Made by a program: the position numbers and the translations under genes. DNA of 64,000 nt from Sphingosinicella microcystinivorans (GTDB lineage Bacteria > Pseudomonadota > Alphaproteobacteria > Sphingomonadales > Sphingomonadaceae). The notes under the pieces were generated by a model. It made no database searches and was not told the DNA's origin. It saw only the letters and a list, made by a program, of their open reading frames with translations. The stretch covers positions 3,735,501 to 3,799,500 of the forward strand of contig NZ_CP116005.1 in NCBI RefSeq assembly GCF_027941835.1, read 5' to 3'. Numbering within the stretch: the first letter of the stretch is position 1; every line of letters begins with the position of its first letter. Shown here one piece after another: positions 56,172 to 64,000 of this stretch.

Positions 56172-57749
56172 ATGCCCAAGGTCCTGATTTCCGATAAAAT
56201 GTCCCCGAAGGCCGCCGCGATCTTCAAGGAGCGCGGCGTCGAGTTCGACGAGAAGCCCGGCCTCACCAAGGACGAGCTGAAGGCCATCATCGGTGAGTAT
56301 GACGGCCTCGCCATCCGTTCGGCCACCAAGGTCACTGCCGACATCCTCGAAGCCGCGACGAACCTGAAGGTCGTCGGCCGGGCCGGCATCGGCGTCGACA
56401 ACGTCGACATCCCCGCCGCGTCCGCCAAGGGCGTCGTCGTGATGAACACGCCGTTCGGCAACTCGATCACCACGGCAGAGCACGCCATCGCCCTGATGTT
56501 CGCGCTTGCCCGCCAGCTTCCGGAGGCGGACGCCTCCACGCAGGCCGGCAAGTGGGAAAAGAACCGCTTCATGGGCGTCGAGGTGACGGGCAAGACGCTC
56601 GGCCTCATCGGCGCGGGCAACATCGGCTCGATCGTCGCCGAGCGCGCGCTCGGGCTCAGGATGAAGGTCGTCGCCTACGATCCGTTCCTCACCCCCGAGC
56701 GCGCCGAGGACATCGGCATCGAGAAGGTGGAGCTGGACCAGCTCCTCGCCCGCGCGGACTTCATCACGCTGCACACGCCGCTCACCGATTCGACGCGCAA
56801 CATCCTCAGCCGCGAGAACCTGCTGAAGACGAAGAAGGGCGTGCGGATCATCAACTGCGCGCGCGGCGGCCTCATCGACGAGGCGGCGCTCAAGGAGCTG
56901 CTCGATTCGGGCCACATCGCAGGCGCGGCGCTCGACGTGTTCGTCACCGAGCCGGCTCACGAAAGCCCGCTGTTCGGCACCCCCGGCTTCATCTCGACGC
57001 CGCACCTCGGCGCCTCCACAGACGAGGCGCAGGTCAACGTCGCGATTCAGGTCGCCGAGCAGATCTCGGACTTCCTGCTCTCGGGCGCCGTCACCAACGC
57101 GCTCAACGTGCCCTCGCTCTCCGCCGAGGAAGCGCCGCGTGTGCGCCCCTATATCGAGCTTGCCGAAAAGCTCGGCCTGCTCGCGGGTCAGCTCGCCAAG
57201 GGCGCGATCAGCCACGTCACCGTCGAGGTCGAAGGCGCCGCCGCCGAGCTCAACATCAAGCCGATCACCAGCGCCGTGATCACCGGCCTGATGCGGCCGA
57301 TCTCGGACACGGTGAACATGGTTAACGCTGTTCACATCGCCCGCGAGCGCGACATCGGCATCGCGGAAGTCCGCCACGAGCGCGAGACCGACTACCACAC
57401 GCTGCTGCGCGTGACGGTGAAGACGGAGGACGGCGAGCGTTCGGTTGCGGGCACGCTGTTCGGCATGAAGCACCCGCGCCTCGTCGAGCTGTTCGGCATC
57501 AAGGTCGAGGCCGACCTCGACGGCTCGATGCTGTTCATCGCCAACGAGGACAAGCCCGGCTTCATCGGCAAGGTCGGCACCGCGCTCGGCGAGGCCAGGG
57601 TGAACATCGGCACCTTCCACCTCGGCCGCCGCGGCCAGGGCGGCGAGGCGATCCTGCTGCTGTCCGTGGACGGCGACATCTCCGACCCGCTGCTCTGGTC
57701 GATCTGCAAGCTCGACGGCGTCAAGGATGTGAAGGCGCTCCGCTTTTAA
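56172..57749 (+). CDS. serA: D-3-phosphoglycerate dehydrogenase
   Basis: Catalyses the first step of serine synthesis, 3-phosphoglycerate to 3-phosphohydroxypyruvate with NAD. The 525-aa long form has the substrate domain, VVGRAGIGVDNVDIPAASAKGVVVMN-type region near 73, the NAD fold TLGLIGAGNIGSIVAERALG near 145, NCARGGLIDEAALKELL near 227 and the His-Glu pair in ISTPHLGASTDEA near 278. An intervening (ASB) domain and a C-terminal ACT domain (LFIANEDKPGFIGKVGTALG) follow, so serine feedback is likely. ATG at 56172. Confidence 0.97.
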   Translation: MPKVLISDKMSPKAAAIFKERGVEFDEKPGLTKDELKAIIGEYDGLAIRSATKVTADILEAATNLKVVGRAGIGVDNVDIPAASAKGVVVMNTPFGNSITTAEHAIALMFALARQLPEADASTQAGKWEKNRFMGVEVTGKTLGLIGAGNIGSIVAERALGLRMKVVAYDPFLTPERAEDIGIEKVELDQLLARADFITLHTPLTDSTRNILSRENLLKTKKGVRIINCARGGLIDEAALKELLDSGHIAGAALDVFVTEPAHESPLFGTPGFISTPHLGASTDEAQVNVAIQVAEQISDFLLSGAVTNALNVPSLSAEEAPRVRPYIELAEKLGLLAGQLAKGAISHVTVEVEGAAAELNIKPITSAVITGLMRPISDTVNMVNAVHIARERDIGIAEVRHERETDYHTLLRVTVKTEDGERSVAGTLFGMKHPRLVELFGIKVEADLDGSMLFIANEDKPGFIGKVGTALGEARVNIGTFHLGRRGQGGEAILLLSVDGDISDPLLWSICKLDGVKDVKALRF

Positions 57750-57813
57750 GTTCATCGGTGTGCGCGGCCTGAACCTTGTTTCGGGCCGCGCTCGCCGCTA
57801 GAGCCGGGCCATC

Positions 57814-58932
57814 ATGACCGATCCGATCTCCAAGGGCCTGCTTCCCGAAGGCTTCCGCGATCGCCTGCCGCCGCAGGCCGAAGCGGCGGCGGACCTGCTG
57901 CGCACGCTGCTGGACCGCGTTTCGGCGCATGGCTACGAGCGCGTCTCGCCGCCGCTCGTCGAGTTCGAGGACAGCCTCGTCACGCGCCTGTCCTCGGCGC
58001 GGCCGCAGGACCTGCTGCGCTTTGTCGACCCGTTGTCGCAGCGCACGCTGGCGCTGAGGCCGGACATCACCGCGCAGGTCGGCCGCATCGCCGCGACGCG
58101 CATGGCGCATATCGCCCGGCCCCTGCGGCTCGCCTACGGCGGCCCCGTGCTCCGCGTGCGCCCGGCGCAGGTCGGGCCGCAGCGCGAGGCGATGCAGATG
58201 GGCGCCGAGCTCATCGGCTCCGACCACGTCGACGCCGTCGCCGAGCTTCTCGGCATCGCGCTCGAAGCGCTCGCCGCGGCGGGCCTCACCGACATGTCGG
58301 TGGACCTCACCCTCCCCGATCTCGTCGGCACGCTCGCCGCCGGGCCGTGGCCGGTCGCCGCAACGCTCGCCGACGTGCAGACGGCGCTCGACGGCAAGGA
58401 CGGCGCTGCGCTTCAGGCGCTCGGTGCCGGGCGGTACGGCGCGCTGATCGAGGCGGCAGGCCCGGCGGAAGCCGCGCTCGCGCGTCTCAAGGCGCTCGAC
58501 GCCGCGGGTGCGCTCGACACGCGCATCACGGGGCTTGAACGGCTGGTCGCCACGGCATCGCCGCACGCCGCCGTCACCATCGACCCGACCGAGCGCCACG
58601 GCTTCGAGTATCAGACGTGGATCGGCTTTTCCGTGTTCGCGGCGGGCGTGCGCGGCGAGGTCGGCCGCGGCGGCACCTATCTCGTCCGCCATCCGGGCGG
58701 CGGCGAGGAGGCGGCGGTCGGCTTCTCGCTGTACGTGGACGGCCTCGTCGATGCGGGCCTCGGCGCCCTGCGCCGCCGCCGCCTGTTCGTGCCGATCGGC
58801 ACCGATGCGGCCCTTGCGGCGCAACTGAGAACCGAGGGCTGGACCACGGTCGCCGCGCTCACGGACGCAGACACGCCGACGCGTCTGCGCTGCGACTACG
58901 CGCTTGAAGGCGGCGAACTCGTCAAGCTTTAA
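57814..58932 (+). CDS. hisZ: ATP phosphoribosyltransferase regulatory subunit
   Basis: HisZ is a histidyl-tRNA synthetase-like regulator that forms a complex with a short HisG and confers histidine sensitivity. The 372-aa protein lacks a tRNA-binding domain. LPEGFRDRLPPQAEAAADLLRTLL, LRPDITAQVGRIAATR (class II motif 2 region) and LRLAYGGPVLRVRP are visible. C-terminal GRGGTYLVRHPGGGEEAAVGFSLYVDG is the histidyl motif remnant. hisG is not in the window. It overlaps the convergent esterase by 4 nt. Confidence 0.9.
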   Translation: MTDPISKGLLPEGFRDRLPPQAEAAADLLRTLLDRVSAHGYERVSPPLVEFEDSLVTRLSSARPQDLLRFVDPLSQRTLALRPDITAQVGRIAATRMAHIARPLRLAYGGPVLRVRPAQVGPQREAMQMGAELIGSDHVDAVAELLGIALEALAAAGLTDMSVDLTLPDLVGTLAAGPWPVAATLADVQTALDGKDGAALQALGAGRYGALIEAAGPAEAALARLKALDAAGALDTRITGLERLVATASPHAAVTIDPTERHGFEYQTWIGFSVFAAGVRGEVGRGGTYLVRHPGGGEEAAVGFSLYVDGLVDAGLGALRRRRLFVPIGTDAALAAQLRTEGWTTVAALTDADTPTRLRCDYALEGGELVKL

Positions 58933-59939
58933 AGCGCCGTCTTCAGGAACGCATCCACCTCCGCCGTCGCCGCGTCTCCGGCCATGCCGAGATTCTGGTT
59001 GAGTTCGCTGTGGCTGCTGTCCGGCACGCCCACCGCGCGCGCCTTCGCGCCCGCCTTTTCCAGCGCCTGCACGAGCGCCCGCGACTGGCCGAGCGAGGCG
59101 TCGCGACCCTCGACATAGAGCGCCAGCCATGATGCCGCGTTCGGTACGGCGGCATGGCTCATCGGTGACAGCGCGGCCTGCCGCTTCGGGTCGTCCCCGA
59201 ACGCCGGGCCGTAGAGCTTCTGCACCACCGGCCCGCCTGACTTCATGTGCGCCGCAACGTCGTAGCCCGCGCCGTCGAGCAGCACGACCGCCTTCACCGC
59301 ACCCATCGGCACGTCCGCAGCCTTCAGGTACTGCGGATCGGTTGCCACCAGCGCGGCGAGGTGCGCCCCGGCGCTGTGGCCCATCAGCGCGATACGGTTC
59401 GGGTCGATACCGTATTCCTCCGCACGGAACCGCAGCATGTCGATCGCGGAAGCCACGTCCGCCGCCTGCTGCTCCACGGTCGCCTGTGGCACCAGACGGT
59501 AGTTGATCGAAGCGAAGGCATAGCCCGTGCCCGTGAAATGCCCCGGCTTGCGTCCCGAGGCCTGCCTTTTGTCGCCCATGCTCCACGCGCCGCCGTGGAT
59601 GAACACGATGAGCGGCGCGGTGCCTGTCCCCCTCGCCCGGTAGAAGTCGATCGCCTGCCGCGCGTCGTTGCCGTAGCTCACCGTCACGGTCGGCATCGCC
59701 CCGGCACCGGGGCCGTTGCGCATCGCATCGAGCGCGCGCTTGCAGTCCTCGGAAACCCTGTCGCGATTCTCGACGATGCACTGGCGCACCTTGGGCTTGT
59801 CGGCTTTGTCGCTGCCGCACAGCGCCTCCATGTCGGCGCGGCAGGCCATCAGGCCGTCCATGCGCGGACGCTGCTGCGCCTCCGCCGTCATACCCGCCAG
59901 CGCCAACGCCAGCACGCCCGGAATCAGCTTCGCCCGCAT
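58929..59939 (-). CDS. Exported alpha/beta hydrolase with a Cys-rich N-terminal domain
   Basis: A 336-aa protein. Residues 1-21 are a signal peptide ([17 protein letters not shown]). Residues 28-70 hold four cysteines (33, 41, 54, 66) in a compact Cys-rich repeat like that of the GLG1 family. From about 85 an esterase/lipase domain of the BD-FAE type follows: [16 protein letters not shown] near 110 (oxyanion), [16 protein letters not shown] near 190 (nucleophile serine), and the C-terminal DSSHSELN with the catalytic His. The substrate is unknown; a periplasmic ester hydrolase is likely. ATG at 59939 is preferred to the preceding GTG. Confidence 0.88.
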   Translation of the reverse strand: MRAKLIPGVLALALAGMTAEAQQRPRMDGLMACRADMEALCGSDKADKPKVRQCIVENRDRVSEDCKRALDAMRNGPGAGAMPTVTVSYGNDARQAIDFYRARGTGTAPLIVFIHGGAWSMGDKRQASGRKPGHFTGTGYAFASINYRLVPQATVEQQAADVASAIDMLRFRAEEYGIDPNRIALMGHSAGAHLAALVATDPQYLKAADVPMGAVKAVVLLDGAGYDVAAHMKSGGPVVQKLYGPAFGDDPKRQAALSPMSHAAVPNAASWLALYVEGRDASLGQSRALVQALEKAGAKARAVGVPDSSHSELNQNLGMAGDAATAEVDAFLKTAL

Positions 59940-60079
59940 CACATCTCCCAGCCTTCGTGTTCCTTATGCGTGATAGAACGAATAAGCTTCGTCTCCCACG
60001 CAAAAGCCGTGGACGCACCGGCCCTTCGACCCTAAGGGAATGCCCGCGTGAATCGACGCTGAATGGAGACCTCCCCGAA

Positions 60080-61369
<1,290 letters not shown>

Positions 61370-61390
61370 GGCTGAACGACAGCCCCGTGG

Positions 61391-61462
61391 TGCGCCCCTC
61401 GACTTCGCTCGGGATGACAGGGTATAAAGACCCTGTCATCCCGAGCGAAGTCGAGGGGCGCA
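61391..61462. repeat. Perfect inverted-repeat intergenic element, copy 2
   Basis: A 32-bp arm (61391-61422) is exactly complementary to 61431-61462, with an 8-nt loop TATAAAGA. Each arm contains CCTCGACTTCGCTCGGGATG, shared with the element at 34441-34525. It lies between purA and the convergent acylphosphatase gene and could form a strong transcript hairpin for both strands. Confidence 0.93.
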
Positions 61463-61493
61463 GAACGCCGCTGTCAGAACATCGCCGATGAGG

Positions 61494-61781
61494 TCACACC
61501 GTCGGCTTCTTGGTAAACCCTCGCCGCACGATGCCTTCCGCCGCTTCCACGTCCAAGCGCTCCACCTTGGCGGCGGGCGGGCCTTCACGGCAGGCGGCGA
61601 CCAGTTTCTCGACAGCATCGGCCGGTCCCACCGCGAACACCTCGACCGTGCCGTCGATGCGGTTGCGCACCCAGCCGTCGAGACCGAGGCGCTGTGCGGT
61701 TTCCAGCGTCCACGCGCGATACCAGACACCCTGCACGCGGCCGTGGATACGCAGCCGCCGCGCGACGCGCTCTTCTGTCAC
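61494..61781 (-). CDS. acyP: Acylphosphatase
   Basis: Hydrolyses the carboxyl-phosphate bond of acyl phosphates. The 95-aa protein has the signature [20 protein letters not shown] near residues 14-33 (catalytic Arg) and [15 protein letters not shown] near 36 (catalytic Asn). The GTG start at 61781 overlaps the aroC stop in the sequence GTGA, which shows coupling; no ATG is suitable. It is the last gene of fabI-aroC-acyP. Confidence 0.9.
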   Translation of the reverse strand: MTEERVARRLRIHGRVQGVWYRAWTLETAQRLGLDGWVRNRIDGTVEVFAVGPADAVEKLVAACREGPPAAKVERLDVEAAEGIVRRGFTKKPTV

Positions 61782-62845
61782 CCGCACTGGGCCCGGTGCA
61801 TGAGGAAGGCGTCGGCGAGCACGCAGGCCATCATCGCCTCGGCGACCGGCACGGCGCGGATGCCGACGCAGGGGTCGTGGCGTCCCTTCGTCATCACCTC
61901 CACCGCCTCGCCGTAGCGCGTGATCGTCTGCACCGGCGTCAGGATCGAGGAGGTGGGCTTCAGGGCGATGCGGCAGATCACGTCCTGCCCGGTCGAGATG
62001 CCGCCCATCACGCCGCCCGCGTGATTCGTGTCGAACGTCGGCGGATCGCCTTCGCCGGCGCCGGGCCGCATCCGGTCGGCATTGTCCTCGCCGCGCAGGC
62101 GCGCCGCCATGAAGCCGTCGCCGATCTCGATGCCCTTCACGGCGTTGATCGACATCATCGCCCCCGCAAGCGCGCCGTCGAGCTTCGCGTAGAGCGGCGA
62201 GCCCCAGCCGGCCGGAACACCGCTCGCGATCACCTCGACCACCGCGCCCACAGACGAGCCCGCCTTGCGCACGCCGTCGAGCAGCGCTTCCCAGCGCTTC
62301 GCGGCCTCGGGATCGGCGCACCAGAAATCATTGTCGCCGAGCGTATGCGCCGCAAAGCGCTGGGCGCGGTCGCCGCCGATCTCGACGACATGACCGAGGA
62401 TGCCCACACCTTCGATGACTTTCCGCGCCACCGCGCCCGCCGCAACGCGCGCCGCCGTCTCGCGCGCGGAGGAGCGCCCGCCGCCGCGATAGTCGCGGAA
62501 GCCGTACTTGGCGTCATAGGTGTAGTCGGCATGGCCGGGCCGGTACTTCTCGGCGATGTCGCCGTAGTCCTTGGAACGCTGGTCGACGTTCTCGATCATC
62601 ATCGAGATCGGCGTGCCGGTCGTCTTCCCCTCGAACACGCCGGAGAGGATTTTCACTTCGTCGGGTTCTCGCCGCTGCGTCGTGTGCCGCGACTGGCCGG
62701 GCTTCCTCTTGTCGAGCCACGGCTGGATGTCGGCTTCGGAGAGCGCGATCCCCGGCGGGCAGCCGTCGACGACGACGCCGAGCGCCGGTCCGTGGCTTTC
62801 GCCCCAGGTCGTGAACCGGAAGATGCGGCCGAAGCTGTTGAACAT
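61778..62845 (-). CDS. aroC: Chorismate synthase
   Basis: Makes chorismate from EPSP with reduced FMN, the branch point for aromatic amino acids (see pheA). The 355-aa protein has [21 protein letters not shown] at the start, [44 protein letters not shown] near 125, and [21 protein letters not shown] near 335. Its ATG overlaps the fabI stop by 1 nt (TGATG). Confidence 0.97.
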   Translation of the reverse strand: MFNSFGRIFRFTTWGESHGPALGVVVDGCPPGIALSEADIQPWLDKRKPGQSRHTTQRREPDEVKILSGVFEGKTTGTPISMMIENVDQRSKDYGDIAEKYRPGHADYTYDAKYGFRDYRGGGRSSARETAARVAAGAVARKVIEGVGILGHVVEIGGDRAQRFAAHTLGDNDFWCADPEAAKRWEALLDGVRKAGSSVGAVVEVIASGVPAGWGSPLYAKLDGALAGAMMSINAVKGIEIGDGFMAARLRGEDNADRMRPGAGEGDPPTFDTNHAGGVMGGISTGQDVICRIALKPTSSILTPVQTITRYGEAVEVMTKGRHDPCVGIRAVPVAEAMMACVLADAFLMHRAQCG

Positions 62846-63648
62846 CAGGCGAGCGCGATGTCCGGCGCGTCCTCGGCCTTCATGCCGATGACGTTGTAGC
62901 CGGCGTCGACATGGTGAATCTCGCCGGTCACGCCGCTGGCGAGATCGGAGAGCAGGTAGAGCGCCGCGCCGCCCACGTCCTCGATGGTGACGTTGCGCCT
63001 GAGCGGGCTGTTCAATTCGTTCCACTTCAGGATGTAGCGGAAATCACCGATACCGCTCGCCGCCAGCGTCTTGATCGGCCCCGCCGAGATCGCGTTGACG
63101 CGGATATTCTCGGGACCGAGGTCCATCGCCAGATACTTGACGCTGGTTTCGAGCGCGGCCTTGGCGACGCCCATGACGTTGTAGTGCGGCACCACCTTCT
63201 CGGCGCCGTAATAGCTCAGCGTCAGCACCGAGCCGCCGTTCGGCATCATCGCCCGCGCCTTCCGCGTCACAGCGACGAAGCTGTAGGCGGAGATGTTCAT
63301 GGTCAGCAGGAAGTTCTCGAGGCTGGTGTCGACGTACTTGCCGCGCAGCTCGTTCTTGTCCGAAAAGCCGATGGCGTGGACGAGGAAGTCGATCGTCGGC
63401 CAGCGCGCCGCCAGCGTCTCGAACGCAGCGTCGAGCCCCGCCATGTCGGAGACGTCGCAGTCGATCAGGAAGTCCGAGCCGACGCTTTCCGCAAGCGGGC
63501 GCACGCGCTTCTCCAGCGCCTCGCCCTGATAGCTGAACGCCAGTTCCGCGCCCTGATCGGCAAGCGCTTTCGTAATCCCCCACGCCAGCGAGCGCTCGTT
63601 CGCGAGCCCCATGATCAGCCCGCGTTTTCCCTGCATCAATCCAGCCAT
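62845..63648 (-). CDS. fabI: Enoyl-[acyl-carrier-protein] reductase FabI
   Basis: Reduces the enoyl-ACP double bond with NADH in fatty acid elongation. The 267-aa SDR-like protein begins [19 protein letters not shown], with [11 protein letters not shown] near residue 39. The catalytic tyrosine/lysine are in [22 protein letters not shown] (Tyr-x6-Lys), and [20 protein letters not shown] closes the substrate loop. It is the likely first gene of fabI-aroC-acyP and lies 8 nt after the YihY-family gene's stop. Confidence 0.96.
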   Translation of the reverse strand: MAGLMQGKRGLIMGLANERSLAWGITKALADQGAELAFSYQGEALEKRVRPLAESVGSDFLIDCDVSDMAGLDAAFETLAARWPTIDFLVHAIGFSDKNELRGKYVDTSLENFLLTMNISAYSFVAVTRKARAMMPNGGSVLTLSYYGAEKVVPHYNVMGVAKAALETSVKYLAMDLGPENIRVNAISAGPIKTLAASGIGDFRYILKWNELNSPLRRNVTIEDVGGAALYLLSDLASGVTGEIHHVDAGYNVIGMKAEDAPDIALA

Positions 63649-63656
63649 GCCTGCTT

Positions 63657-64000
63657 TCAGCCTTTCGGTTGTTGCCCCGATTCCGCGCCCTTTTGCCCAT
63701 TTTCAGGTTCCATTGCCAGCGCCGCGTTGAGCTCGGCGCCGATCACGAATCCCATGCCGGCAATGAAGAAGAACAGGAGCGTGATCATCACGCCCGCAAG
63801 CGGCCCGTAGAAGCGGTCGTAGGTGGAAACGTCGGCGAGCAGTCGCGGCAGAATGATCGTCGCGCCGACCCATACGCCCGCCGTCACCGCGGCGCCCGGC
63901 CATTTCGGGCCGCGTTTCCTGAAACGCGCCGGGGTCAGGCTGTGGAACAGCAGGTAAAGCGCGATGAACAGCACCACGAGCGGCCCCAGCCGCCCGATGT
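63657..64000 (-). CDS. YihY/virulence factor BrkB family membrane protein, partial
   Basis: The C-terminal 114 or so codons of an inner-membrane protein; the gene runs off the window end and its start is not present. Visible hydrophobic segments are PLVVLFIALYLLFHSL, WPGAAVTAGVWVGATIILPRLL and GPLAGVMITLLFFFIAGMGFVIGAELNAAL. The last, with AELNAAL, is the family signature. The tail is hydrophilic (MEPENGQKGAESGQQPKG). Historically called RNase BN, but function is unknown. It is upstream of fabI by 8 nt on the same strand. Confidence 0.9.
   Translation of the reverse strand, partial: IGRLGPLVVLFIALYLLFHSLTPARFRKRGPKWPGAAVTAGVWVGATIILPRLLADVSTYDRFYGPLAGVMITLLFFFIAGMGFVIGAELNAALAMEPENGQKGAESGQQPKG

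Overview
The window is a high-GC, gene-dense stretch of bacterial chromosome. Its content points to an alphaproteobacterium, most likely of the order Sphingomonadales: 5-aminolevulinate synthase (Shemin pathway HemA), a Mg-type HemB, an mdh-sucC-sucD-sucA-sucB-lpd TCA block, an arginyl/leucyl-type protein transferase (Bpt), hisZ next to purA, and a metH split into two genes. The order-level assignment is inferred from gene content and order, not from a search. No rRNA, tRNA, CRISPR array, prophage or insertion sequence was seen. Most of the window is core metabolism with compact operons, many joined by 4-nt stop/start overlaps.

Layout. Bases 1-93 may hold the tail of an unidentified gene. 172-3177 (minus) is rpiB-glyA-nrdR-trmJ. 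3277-5551 holds a patatin-like lipase and hemA, with a Fur-box-like palindrome upstream of hemA. 5679-10900 (minus) holds an unusual pair (an alpha-helical toroid-type protein and an ATP-grasp ligase), then a hydroxyisobutyryl-CoA hydrolase family protein, a thioesterase, murI and a MOSC protein. 10973-14223 (plus) is hemB and a membrane-fused spermidine-synthase-like protein. 14230-16735 (minus) is a secreted amidohydrolase and a beta-hydroxyacid dehydrogenase. 16845-20992 (plus) is ilvA, an ATP-grasp protein, a lone motB, bpt and a tiny exported EF-hand-repeat protein.

21095-26623 (minus) is a methionine/one-carbon operon: ArsR-methyltransferase regulator, metF, metH N-part, metH C-part. 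A perfect 20-bp palindrome overlaps its promoter, and the regulator's message looks leaderless. 26740-28215 (plus) holds mlaA and an Ala-rich lipoprotein; 28292-28723 is an orphan nuclease-fold candidate. 28823-30802 (minus) is groES-groEL with a sigma70-like promoter and a CIRCE element. 31001-34407 holds sppA, a DUF1761 protein, a TetR regulator with its palindrome, and a small secreted protein.

34544-45218 (minus) is the TCA block: zapE, mdh, sucCD, sucAB and lpd, with an opposing degenerate oxygenase-like gene between sucB and lpd. 45215-48679 holds a thioesterase, a ParA-like ATPase, a serine hydrolase and pheA. 48828-54795 holds a membrane cytochrome c, a DUF418 protein, a LOG-family protein, an extensin-like lipoprotein, a diguanylate cyclase and an L-lactate dehydrogenase-type flavoenzyme. 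54943-58932 (plus) is serC-serA-hisZ. 58929-64000 holds a Cys-rich esterase, purA, acylphosphatase, aroC, fabI and the 3' part of a YihY/BrkB gene cut by the window end.

No obvious new defence or mobile system is present. The most interesting signals are regulatory (the met operator with leaderless start, a Fur-like box at hemA, CIRCE, the sucA leader hairpin), two families of inverted-repeat intergenic elements, and several small or orphan proteins of unknown function.
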